Shown: piece by piece, positions 1 to 9,000 of the stretch
Position numbering within the stretch: the first letter of the stretch is position 1
Layout: every line of letters starts with the position of its first letter
NCBI GenBank assembly: GCA_963978905.1
Contig: OZ022256.1
Location: forward strand, 10,151,501 to 10,215,500
Direction: 5' to 3'
From: Trichostrongylus colubriformis
Taxonomy: Eukaryota > Nematoda > Chromadorea > Rhabditida > Trichostrongylidae
Length of the DNA stretch: 64,000 nucleotides
Position numbers and translations under genes: made by a program
The notes under the pieces: model-generated
The model's input: the letters and a program-made list of their open reading frames with translations, nothing else
Databases searched by the model: none
What the model was told of the DNA's origin: nothing

Positions 1-440
1 CGGGAGAGATACAGTCACAAGGGGCAATGCCTGGAGTGTATAGCGGGCGTTGGACATCCCAGCCGAGCTCCTGTAACTTGCTCTGCGTATTTTTCGCGAC
101 GCGGGAGCGGGCGTCGTCATGAAGGAGGGTGACCGCGGACCCTCTCCGGCGCTGCTGAAGCTGGAGGATGAATACGGCAGCGGTGACTGATTCGCCTTGT
201 ACTAGCACCTCTTGGAAAAGCATTCCTTCCGCGTCCCAGAGGTACACGGTCCTGGGCGTGGTTTATCTTCCATGTCAATCTCGCCGTCGCTGAAGCTGAC
301 GAGACAACGGGGCACGGTCTCGTAGCTCACACATCCCTTGCCCAATGCAGCGTTGATGGAGTCGCTAGCTTTCGTCGCTTGATGCCGCGAGGCTCATAGT
401 AGGTGACACCGCGTGTTTGGTGGGTTTCAACAACGTGCAT
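1..440 (-). pseudogene. Degenerate mariner transposase, internally deleted, cut by window start
   Basis: Read on the minus strand from a possible ATG at 438-440, broken frames give mariner landmarks. There is a helix-turn-helix segment (INAALGKGCVSYETV followed by EDKPRP, about 250-350), then directly a catalytic-core segment (WDAEGMLFQEVL), then LLHDDARSRVAKNTQSKL and a remnant of the PPYSPDLAPSD motif near position 10. The HTH and core are nearly adjacent, so the first catalytic aspartate region is deleted, and at least one frame change lies near 370. No terminal repeat was recognised on the upstream side and the 3' part lies outside the window. It is a dead relic of a different mariner family from the two others in this window. 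Confidence 0.75.
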
Positions 441-994
441 TGTACTTTCCTCACGAAATTTGGCGGATCAATAAATACATCGCTAGAAAGCTTATAGAAC
501 GTTCTACCATATTCCTGAACCGCCTAGATCTGTCTTGAAGTAAACAAGAGTTATTGATGTTTGGAAAGTCCTACAAGACTTTGGTACATAATAATAGCTG
601 TGAAATCCAAAATTGCAAAATGCCATTCTAACGCGAGGGGTCAAGGTTTGCTTTGGGGTCGCGGATCTGGAGGTGAAGGGTCATGTGTTGCCCTTCGTCG
701 GTGCCGATCTTTTTGCCTTTTGTGCTTCGTCATCAGAAGATGCTTATCCTTCACTTTTGAACTTTTCTTATGTACTGGCACCTTGAGCGTAAGTTGAAGC
801 ATGTACTCGTGCTATGTGTGCCACCAGAATCGTGCAAAAGCCGTGCATAAGGTGCTCATTCTGTGAACAGAACGTTTGTTGTCATTCTCTTGCGCTGTGT
901 CATCAGAGCTAATTGCTGCTTATACCGATATAGCTTGAAGTCGGTTTTATTTGATTTTCTAATGTTGAGTATAACAATCAAACTCACTAGTATG
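441..994. other. Non-coding host DNA with short stretches shared with the 27.2-kb and 55.1-kb regions
   Basis: No gene is seen. The segment around 500-720 shares a 16-base stretch (ACGTTCTACCATATTC and flanks) and a following GTGAAA-CCAAAA-TGCA block with 27250-27380 and 55150-55230. It may therefore be a worn third copy of the repeated unit that makes up the right half of the window. The short ORFs here have no recognisable features. Confidence 0.4.
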
Positions 995-999
995 ATCGC
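995..999. repeat. Target-site duplication ATCGC, left copy
   Basis: ATCGC directly precedes the left LTR and recurs directly after the right LTR (14035-14039). Five-base target duplications are usual for BEL/Pao integrases. Confidence 0.9.
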
Positions 1000-1789
1000 T
1001 GTCGCGGATCAAAGGCATCCTTTTGACTTCGCGGTTGCATCGTCCTAGCGCACACAAACCTCTCGCATCCAGGAGGCACCCAATGGATGATGATGCCCCC
1101 CAGACGCCCCCACCGGAGACACCCCGCGGCCGCTACAACGACCGACAGGGCGGACCCACCCTGGGGACCTAAGGGTCTTACCGACCTATTCCCCGGATGC
1201 CGAGCCTCGGCACAGTCCCCCTAAGGCTGTCGAGCCCTAACAGTCACGTCACTGACAACCTGCCCCCAGCACTAAACATGATAAGACACAACATGGAAAT
1301 ATGACATATGAACAACATGTACATACAACAGAATAAATAACCAACACATTTATTACGTAATAACAACCATACAAGTATCATACCTGGCTCCCACAAGTCG
1401 CCTTCGCTAGGGCGACTCCTGACAGTCGGCTGCACGTAGTAGACCCCCATCCGGCTGATGTTACGTAGCCATGTGGTCGTCGGTGCCTTCGCGGGGATCT
1501 GAACACACGGCTGCTCCCAGTCGGGGAGCAGGGGTGGACACCGGCCAACTCATGTGCCAGCGCTCCGCTACTCGTGAGCCAAGAGTGCGACGGCACCCCT
1601 GGATCCCGGGTAGCATCATGGCGTTGCCCGGTGAAAACCGACTGGCAGCTGGCAGCCGGTCTTTTATACCGGCTTCGATCACAGAGGGCGGAGCCACCGC
1701 GTGTCGCATGACGCGACAAGCGGCGCCGCAGCGCGGACGGGCCAGGGAGCGCGGTGCCCCCGAGGCCATCGTCGCGGCGATCCGCGACA
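1000..1789 (-). repeat. 3' LTR of the BEL element
   Basis: 790 bp, near-identical to 13245-14034, with terminal inverted repeats TGTCGCGGATC and GATCCGCGACA. On the sense (minus) strand a TATAAAAG box lies at 1661-1668 and an AATAAA signal at 1349-1354, giving a conventional U3-R-U5 order. Short ORFs on both strands inside it occur identically in the other LTR and are not genes. The sequence just outside on the sense side, CCTTGGGAG, is the only candidate polypurine tract and is weak. Confidence 0.95.
1349..1354 (-). terminator. Polyadenylation signal AATAAA in the 3' LTR
   Basis: AATAAA on the sense strand, about 310 bp downstream of the TATAAAAG box. It is placed correctly to end R. The same hexamer is present in the 5' LTR copy. 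Confidence 0.55.
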
Positions 1790-1980
1790 CTCCCAAGGCG
1801 AGCGAAGAAGTGCCCACAGGGAGGCCGGGACGACGATGCCCCCAGCGCATGATAAAGCACCGGCACCCAGATTTAAGGCCATCTCAGTAAAACACCCTAA
1901 GGCGACTGCCAGGTCGACTCCCTTCACATTTTCCTACCTACAGGCGACCTACTACCCCGCTCACTCAGAGTATGATACAA

Positions 1981-2298
1981 GTCGGCACCTTAAGGGTGAC
2001 CGACCAAAAACAACGCATTAAACACACCTACATGACATTACTCTCAACTATTGCTGACACAAGGGGCCTTAAGGGCACCCAAAAAAAATGAGGAACACAT
2101 GGAGCCTTAAGGGCATCCAGAAAAAAGAGAAATAACATCACGAGGCACACCTACGTACTAAAAACCCCACAGCGAAAAATAACCGACAGCATAGAGCGCC
2201 TTAAGGGCCACTCAAAAAAAAAACAAGCAATGGGAGTGCCTTAAGGGCAACTCCAAAAAAGAGATGAACTGCACATGAGGCGCCTTAAGGGCCACCTC
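1981..2298 (-). repeat. Cluster of six hairpins with a conserved CCTTAAGGG core
   Basis: Six hairpins lie at 1981-2004, 2063-2080, 2100-2119, 2194-2213, 2233-2254 and 2277-2298. Each has the core CCTTAAGGG. The outer stems differ in sequence but stay paired: GTCGG/CCGAC, GGG/CCC, TGGA/TCCA, GAG/CTC, GGAGT/ACTCC, GAGG/CCTC. The last five are followed on the plus strand by an A tract, hence a U tract before each hairpin in the element's RNA. The cluster lies in the 3' untranslated region, 190-510 bp from the 3' LTR. Covarying stems argue for selected RNA (or cruciform DNA) structure. The function is unknown to me. Confidence 0.8.
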
Positions 2299-2811
2299 AA
2301 AAAAAGGAGAAGACCGGAACCGTCGATAAGTTGTCGTTATAATTCGCCGCCAACACTGCCACTGACCAACTTGACTTCACTCCACCAGACGTCGCTACAC
2401 TGCCAGCATCTGCTTCATCACCACCACCATCACTATCATCTCCACACACCACATCGCCAGCACCGCAACAACATCACCACCATCACCACACCGTCAACAC
2501 CGCCATACTGTCGGACATCGAACCACGACGCATCAGAGAACAGCATCATCGACCAGCGAATCCGCCATGCTCGTCCGCGTCCACCAACCAGTCCGACCAC
2601 CAGACTCCATCGACGCCACCGACCATCGACGCCGATCTCGCCTGGCCCCACTTGCCCATCTTGGAGTGGATTGTATGACGGCACCTGAAAAGACAGTGGG
2701 GGCGCATACCCGAGGGTATGCTTAAACAGCTACGACGTAATGACACAGACATACAAAACCAACAAGTAGAAATAAGATGTTAACTTACCTGCGGTTTGTT
2801 TACCTGTGCGC
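2299..2811. other. 3' untranslated region of the BEL element, no gene
   Basis: A pyrimidine/CA-rich stretch with CAC/CAT runs (2400-2500) gives spurious ORFs on both strands. On the sense strand two splice-donor-like sequences, CAGGTAAGT and CAGGTAAAC, occur at about 2780-2810. I see no domain. Confidence 0.5.
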
Positions 2812-2911
2812 ACGTATTAGCGAGGAACCACGGTTCCTCGTACGCATTAGTGGGGATTAGACTACTACCCACAACGTACTAGGAGGTTAAACTACTACCC
2901 CCAACGTAATA
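2812..2911 (-). repeat. Perfect hairpin and 30-bp direct repeats beside ORF3's end
   Basis: A perfect 9-bp hairpin (arms CGAGGAACC and GGTTCCTCG, 2821-2840) is flanked by near-identical ACGTATTAG and ACGCATTAG. It is followed by two 30-bp repeats of the form TTA(G/A)ACTACTACCC..CAACGTA (about 2856-2885 and 2886-2915), each ending in one ACGTANTA motif. The block lies just downstream of the ORF3 stop in the sense direction. Confidence 0.7.
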
Positions 2912-2924
2912 GTGTCATCGCAGC

Positions 2925-5519
2925 TCAAAACTTAACTTTCGACCCTGAGGGTTGGCTGCTATCTGACAACGTATTAACCGGTCCTCCCTGCTTCTTCCTT
3001 CCAGATGGTCTTGCTCGCTCGCGTGGTCGTGAGTGTGGTCGGCGTTGCAGGTGCCCAGGAGGAACCGGTATGAACGAGGCTTCCGCCGCGTTCCTGTAGA
3101 AACGCGGGGCAGTCGACGCAATATCATTTATGGTGAATGCGTTCTGGATGCAGATGGCTTGATGGTGAGTCGGTTCACCACAAATTCCACATCCGTCGGC
3201 CCGAACACATTCGCCATAATGTCTGCGTAGACAAATCGAACAGATTCGATTTTCAATCAGAAGGTCTACGCGCGTATTAAGATGTCTTCGCACGTGGCAT
3301 TCCGCCGAGTAGTGATCTTTCGATGAACAAAAGATACACGGTGGCTGTCCCGGTCGCGGAACCGCTTGCGGTGGTACCGGAGGTAGACCTCGTCTTCTAA
3401 CCGGTGGAATGTCAGGCGAACCATACGTACTATCTGGACTTCGCGCCTCTGGCGAGTCCTCGAAGCGGCCCCTCTGAACATCTCCATACCACTCACGGCT
3501 AGCACCATTGCCTCTCTTGCGGCTCTCTCGCCGCCCTCGACTCTGAGATCTGGATCCCCGGTGGGATCCAGCCTCCCAACTCCGAGAAGGATGCTGCGTC
3601 GGAGAAGGTGGGCTAGGTGACCGGTAGTGCACGGAGTGCTGAGAAGGAGCCCTCGGGAGTGTACTCCCGGAACGTAGTATCGTCGGGGCGGGTGTCCTTT
3701 TAGGTGACGGAACCCATCCCGACTTAAACTTCGGCTTAGAGTCCGAAGACGTAGTAGAGCTAGGCGGAGGGACTTGTTGAACAAGTCTAACCGCTTGCTC
3801 ACACGACAGCTCCCTGAAGTCCCTGGCTGCCTTACTATCAAACTCCGCCACATAATGTTTCCTCCACCAATCAAGGGAATTCATGTATGTGTGGGTTGAT
3901 GTAGGGAAGCCGCCCGGCGGTCTAGCCTGGAACTCAGCCACGAAATTCTTCGCTGTCGGATCTCCATCAGCAAGCGTGGCCAGTTGGCTCACCTGGAGGG
4001 TTTCCAGCGAGCGAATGAATCGCGTAACATGAGCGGAAACTGCAGAGGCACGCATTAAAAGAGTATTGATCCTAGCACTGCTAAGACCATGCTCACGTAG
4101 TACCGCCGCTACAGCTATACGCTGTGCCTTAGGTTCGGCTATGTAAGGAAAAATCTCCTCTTGAAGCACGTCCCTATGCACAGATATGGCTGTAAGAATG
4201 TGCATCAACTCGTTTATCCATACAGCAAGGACTGCGAAACTTGCGCCCCACGGTTCAACTTGCTCTAGGATAAGCGCGAGCTGCCCAATCTGTAGAACGG
4301 CGTAATCTAATGTGTCACGTAATAACTGAAAAGAATACACGATGCGTACGAGGCCTTCTCGCGCCATGCCTCCGACGAAATCGTCATCTGGCACGCGTGC
4401 ATCTGGGCCCTCGTCACGCGACGTAATAAACTTGAATACAGTATGGAGCTGCATAGCTGTGAGTTCCTCTACTGTATGCAAGTTGACGAAAAATGAACTG
4501 TTAACGGAAGCTGGTGGCAAAGGCCACACGTCCAACACCGAAGGATTCGGTTGGAGTGGCGTGCCTGAACCATCATTCCGTAACAGTGAGGACGAAATAT
4601 CTGCTCGCAATTCTGCTAAGTCCTCCTTATGTTGACCATAAGCATGGCGCATAGCAGTTGCGATCTCACGTAGTAGTTCCTTGTATTCCTTCATGGTCAT
4701 CTTGCGCGGATCGAACGTACGTTCGAGCGGTTGAGCACCTTCAGGAATACTGGAAGACGTATTAAAGACTATTGGATCAACATTGCTAGGCCAACGTTCA
4801 TGAAGTGGTTTATCTTTTGGCTTAGCAAAAGGTGTTCGAATAGTCTTGGAACGTATTATCGAGTAAGATGCTGTGTCAGGAGGATGTCCCGATGCAGCAT
4901 TACTCGAAGACGTAGTAGCAGTAGAGGGTGTATCGACTTCCATGTCGACATCCTCTACCGGTAACGATCGCGCAGGGTGAGCAATCTGGCTGCGCTCCTG
5001 TGGACGAGACGATGTCTCTTCCTTCGGCGTCCAGATTGTTTCCCCTTCGCGCCCCTCGCCTTCGTGTTGTGTGTTCGGCGGCTGACCCTCCGGCTGATGT
5101 TTTTGCGGGTCCGTGCCAGCAGCTGAACGCTCAACATCTTTATCGCTTGTATTCCGATCCGAATCCGTAGTAGTCATCTCTCCCGGCACCTTCGAAGCGG
5201 TAGGAGAAACATCTACTTGAGACTTCGGAACAGAAGCTACACCCGATAAATCGGCATTTGACGTAATACTAACAGACGATGAAAACTCTGTAGGTAAGGA
5301 GCTTACCTGTTGATTCGTAATACCTTTGGCAGGTGTTGATGGAGCGGAAGACTTCGATACCTTCGCGGAAGCGGACTTCTTAGAGGCTCGACGTCTTGAC
5401 TTGCGCACCATAGTGAGAATAACAGTTAGTATGAATAGAAACACACTGCAAAGGAAACGTATTAATGAAACAACAAGTACGTAATTAGTATGATAAGGGA
5501 GAAGCAAGCAAGTAAGCAT
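2925..5519 (-). CDS. ORF3 of the BEL element: second Gag-like protein with three zinc knuckles
   Basis: 864 codons, uninterrupted, downstream of pol where other elements carry env. The C-terminal part (residues about 728-790) holds three zinc knuckles: CIFCSSKDHYSAEC, CSICLRRHYGEC and CGICGEPTHHQAIC. Their order and spacing match those of the element's gag (CAFC, CYRC, CPIC). The middle (about 330-560) is helix-rich and capsid-like, and residues 615-720 are Ser/Arg/Pro-rich and basic. There is no signal peptide, furin site or fusion peptide, so I do not call it an envelope. The first 36 residues are hydrophobic, but a strong splice acceptor (sense TTTCCTTTGCAG, exon from 5445) lies inside them. 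The working start is therefore probably the methionine at 5411 (MVRKSRRR) or an upstream exon. Likely a nucleic-acid-binding structural protein. Function is inferred. Confidence 0.85.
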   Translation of the reverse strand: MLTCLLLPYHTNYVLVVSLIRFLCSVFLFILTVILTMVRKSRRRASKKSASAKVSKSSAPSTPAKGITNQQVSSLPTEFSSSVSITSNADLSGVASVPKSQVDVSPTASKVPGEMTTTDSDRNTSDKDVERSAAGTDPQKHQPEGQPPNTQHEGEGREGETIWTPKEETSSRPQERSQIAHPARSLPVEDVDMEVDTPSTATTSSSNAASGHPPDTASYSIIRSKTIRTPFAKPKDKPLHERWPSNVDPIVFNTSSSIPEGAQPLERTFDPRKMTMKEYKELLREIATAMRHAYGQHKEDLAELRADISSSLLRNDGSGTPLQPNPSVLDVWPLPPASVNSSFFVNLHTVEELTAMQLHTVFKFITSRDEGPDARVPDDDFVGGMAREGLVRIVYSFQLLRDTLDYAVLQIGQLALILEQVEPWGASFAVLAVWINELMHILTAISVHRDVLQEEIFPYIAEPKAQRIAVAAVLREHGLSSARINTLLMRASAVSAHVTRFIRSLETLQVSQLATLADGDPTAKNFVAEFQARPPGGFPTSTHTYMNSLDWWRKHYVAEFDSKAARDFRELSCEQAVRLVQQVPPPSSTTSSDSKPKFKSGWVPSPKRTPAPTILRSGSTLPRAPSQHSVHYRSPSPPSPTQHPSRSWEAGSHRGSRSQSRGRRESRKRGNGASREWYGDVQRGRFEDSPEARSPDSTYGSPDIPPVRRRGLPPVPPQAVPRPGQPPCIFCSSKDHYSAECHVRRHLNTRVDLLIENRICSICLRRHYGECVRADGCGICGEPTHHQAICIQNAFTINDIASTAPRFYRNAAEASFIPVPPGHLQRRPHSRPRERARPSGRKKQGGPVNTLSDSSQPSGSKVKF
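5441..5462 (-). promoter_or_regulatory. Candidate splice acceptor upstream of the ORF3 internal ATG
   Basis: Sense ACGTTTCCTTTGCAG|TGTG, a pyrimidine tract ending in GCAG, 35 bases before the ATG at 5411-5409. The phase fits the leader donor at 12626. Confidence 0.5.
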
Positions 5520-6093
5520 ACATGGGAGTACATGCCACGTCGACTGATCATATCGATCGATGTGGCGCGGCTGTCTTCTCGGCTGCCCTCATGGGTCCCG
5601 AGGCGACGCCCGTGGTACAGTACCGTCGTGCGCCCATATATTTCTTAAGTACTCGCTCTCTTCCCTATCATGCTACGTCTGTTTGACGTAAATTACACCA
5701 AAGGTGGTGAAATTTACGCAAACGACGTATTAGGAAGGAGACACACATACACAATGAGTCCGGCATACATATGGGTGATGAGGGGGTAATGAGAAAAGAG
5801 AGATAGAACTATACGTGAAGAAAAAGAAGTTCAGTGGCCGCGGACGAATGACGTCCAACTAAAAGGATAGTAATACGTGAAATGGCAAATTACTCGAAAA
5901 ACGACTAGATGAGAAACTACGAGAAGATTAACTAGCAAAATAACTACACATAGTAACCGCGAATAAAACAAGTACTATAGAAGCAACTAATACGTTAATG
6001 CAAATTACAACTTTAACTACATAGAGAATAACAACCAACTACATGAAGAAATGCAACCAGTGATATTAACGAACTGTAGGGGAAAAAATGGAC
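5520..6093 (-). other. Spacer between pol and ORF3
   Basis: AT-rich and non-coding. It contains two ACGTANTA motifs in the minority orientation (5871-5878, 5988-5995) and one in the main orientation (5725-5732). On the sense strand it lies between the pol stop and the splice acceptor at 5446. Confidence 0.5.
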
Positions 6094-9000
6094 TCATCGT
6101 GTTGTAGCTCTCTTCGCAGCTCGAGGCGGTAGGATCCGCGTTGGAGAAAGCGATTGTGGCCGTCCTCCTGACTTCTTGGGTCCTTCCGTCCCTGCTTCAA
6201 ACGAAGGAGCGTGGAGCTCCAACGGAATAATCTGATTGACGGAGCGGTCGGTGTATGAATTTTTACCTGTTCTTAATTGAACTGACCGTAACGCTCCGTC
6301 CTTCGACGTATTAAGCCTGGTTACTATGGCCAATGGCCAAACGGTTCGAGGGGCATTATCTTTTACAATAATGACGACCTCTCCGACCGTAGGCCAGGAA
6401 CGCTTCCCACGAGCCCGTTGTAAGTTGCTCCTGGAGCGTTCCGCGAGCCCTTGAAGGTATTCGCTTCGCCATAGTGACCAGAAATATTTTAACGTAGTAG
6501 CTAGCGATTCGTGTTGAGCCTTAAGATGCTGCTTAACATCCGAATCGCTAGGGTCGTAATATTGCAAATCCTCTGCCCGCGGTCGACATGGAGGTAAAAA
6601 GTGTCTTAATTGAAAATGTGGATTGATAAGGTCCACTGGTCTTAATACACGGACCTTACCGGATGCCTCCATGTTGGCCGTGGTCAATGGCCTTGTATTG
6701 AGATACGCTTCGATCTCTATAAGTAGAGTTTCGAAGTGTCGTATCTCTAACGTATTGCGATGAAGAGTTTTCTTCAGACTACGCTTAACCATTCCGATAA
6801 GTCGCTCATAAAACCCCCCTTTCCAGGGAGAAAAGGGCGTGATGAACGTCCACCGGAGAGCGTTTTGCGTAGTGAAATCGTGTACCGCTGAGTCATGTGC
6901 AAACCGAAGAAGTTCATTCACTAGAATATCCTTCCCCAGTCGAAAGGTAGGAGCATTATCACTGACAACATAGTCAGGCGTACCCCTCCTCGCCATGAAC
7001 CTGCGGAACGCGAGAAGAAACTCCACCGCCGAATTATTGTGGACTAGCTCAAGGTGTAAAGCTCGGGTGGCCATGCATGTAAATAGGCAAACCCAAACTT
7101 TACGTGCGTCCGACGTACTAAACCATGCTGTGAGTGGTCCAAAATAATCTAGACCAATCCGTTGAAAAGGTCGACTTTGAGTGATTCTTTCCAACGGAAG
7201 ATCCGGAGAATTTGGATACTTGTAAGGTTGACCTTGGAGTCGCTTACAAGTCACACAGCGTGATACGATAGAACGTACTAAGCGCCGAAGTTGGGGTATA
7301 AAATAGCGTTGCCTTAAGGTACTGACAACGTGTTCTACTCCTGTGTGGAATAGATTGTGATGACATCGTGTGATAATCATCGTTGTCAGTGGGTGGTGTG
7401 GCGCAAGTAATATGAGATCTAACGTACTACGTACCGAGTCGACATTATGAATGCGAGTCGAAACTCTCATAATGCCGTCAGGGTCTGTATAGGTAGTTGC
7501 GTATTGTGGTAAACGTGGGTCCGACTGAGACAAACCTTCTCGTTGATGTTCACGAAAAAGTAATATCTCCGCCGCTCCAACGTCCGCAACCCCTATTGAG
7601 GGTTGAATAGAAACCCTATCAAGACGTAATAACTGGTCGAGACGAGCTCGACTAGTGACGGAAACACGTTCGTATACTTGTTTCCGAAGAAACTTAAGTA
7701 CACGTACCGTGGAACGTACTAAAATATAGTAATTATTAGTCCGTTGAAATGGTAACACTGAACGATGTTCTTTCTTTAATGAGATAGTATTGACCTTGAA
7801 TTCGGATTCGATGTCTGGATCCGAAGTAGGTAAAGAGTGAAAGTCCATCGTCGAGTGTGGCCAAGTCGTAGGACATTGACGCACATACGAAGGTCCAGTC
7901 CACCAGATATGATTGGAGATCTCACCAGCTGTGAGTCCTCTTGTCATGCAATCTGCTGGGTTGTCCTTCGAAGAAACGTAATAAAATCTCGATTCTACAT
8001 TCGCTAGCGCAAGATCCTGGATAGCACCGCGAATACGTTTGACACGATTGTCAACGAACGTCTTCACAGGTCGATCCGAGTGGATCCAAAATAGCGTAAT
8101 GCGTGAATCTGAGAAAAAGCGTACTATTTTGATAGTCATTCTCAATTCCTTAAGGAGGAATTGGGCGAGTGACACCGCAATGTCGCAAGCCATCAATTCT
8201 AGACGCGGTATAGATACCTGTTTTAAGGGAGCTAACCGTGTCTTCGCCATAAGGAGGTGAGATTGAGTGGACGTATTAGGTGTTCTACTTAGCATGTAAG
8301 CTACTGCACTATACATGCGTTGCGAAGCATCTGCAAATAACAAGAGCTCATGGTCAGCTTGTTCATCTACGCGAGCGATGAATCGGGGAATAGAACATCT
8401 ATACCCCTCAACCTGATCCACAATCTCCTGCCATCGTGCAGAATAAAATTCGTCCAAAGGTGTGTCCCATTCATATTCGTCACGCCAAAGATCCTGTATA
8501 AAGATCTTTGCTTGGACAAACAATGGTGTGAGATACCCCAGTGGATCGAAATTTGATGCTAACGCTTGTAGAGCTGTACGTTTTGAATTCACTGGGTAAC
8601 TTCGGAGACTCACACATACATGCAACGTGTCATGTATAGGGTCCCATTGTAAACCCAGTAATTTCACCGTATTAGATGTGGTTTTCATACGATCATGTTC
8701 TGGAATGTGTTCCATAACAGACGTATTATTGGACATGAATTCTCTAAGATTCATGCCCATACGATGAAAGATCTGCTTGCATTCCTGTTGCTTTCTAATG
8801 CACTCCTCGGTATCTTTAGCTCCGATGAGCACATTATCCACATAGGTATTTGCAAGCACCTCTTCTCGTAACGTATTAAAATTATCTCGCTCAAGCGCGT
8901 ATTTGATAGACATGTTTAGCAAAAATGGTGAGACATTGATGCCAAACACGACGCGCGTAAAGCGAAATATACGTAGATTGTCCTGTGTGGGGGGACACGT

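Noticed and set aside
1378..1890. Overlapping ORFs of 129-162 codons on both strands inside the LTRs (also 13623-14072)
   Set aside because: They lie in a GC-rich LTR, overlap each other in several frames and recur identically in the other LTR. No domain.
2275..2688. 137-codon ORF rich in His/Thr/Pro
   Set aside because: Produced by a CAC/CAT-rich low-complexity stretch, antisense to the retrotransposon.
5412..5519. Hydrophobic N-terminus of ORF3 as a signal anchor or envelope-like membrane segment
   Set aside because: A strong splice acceptor lies within it and the next ATG starts a normal basic N-terminus. The rest of the protein is Gag-like, so a membrane role is unsupported.
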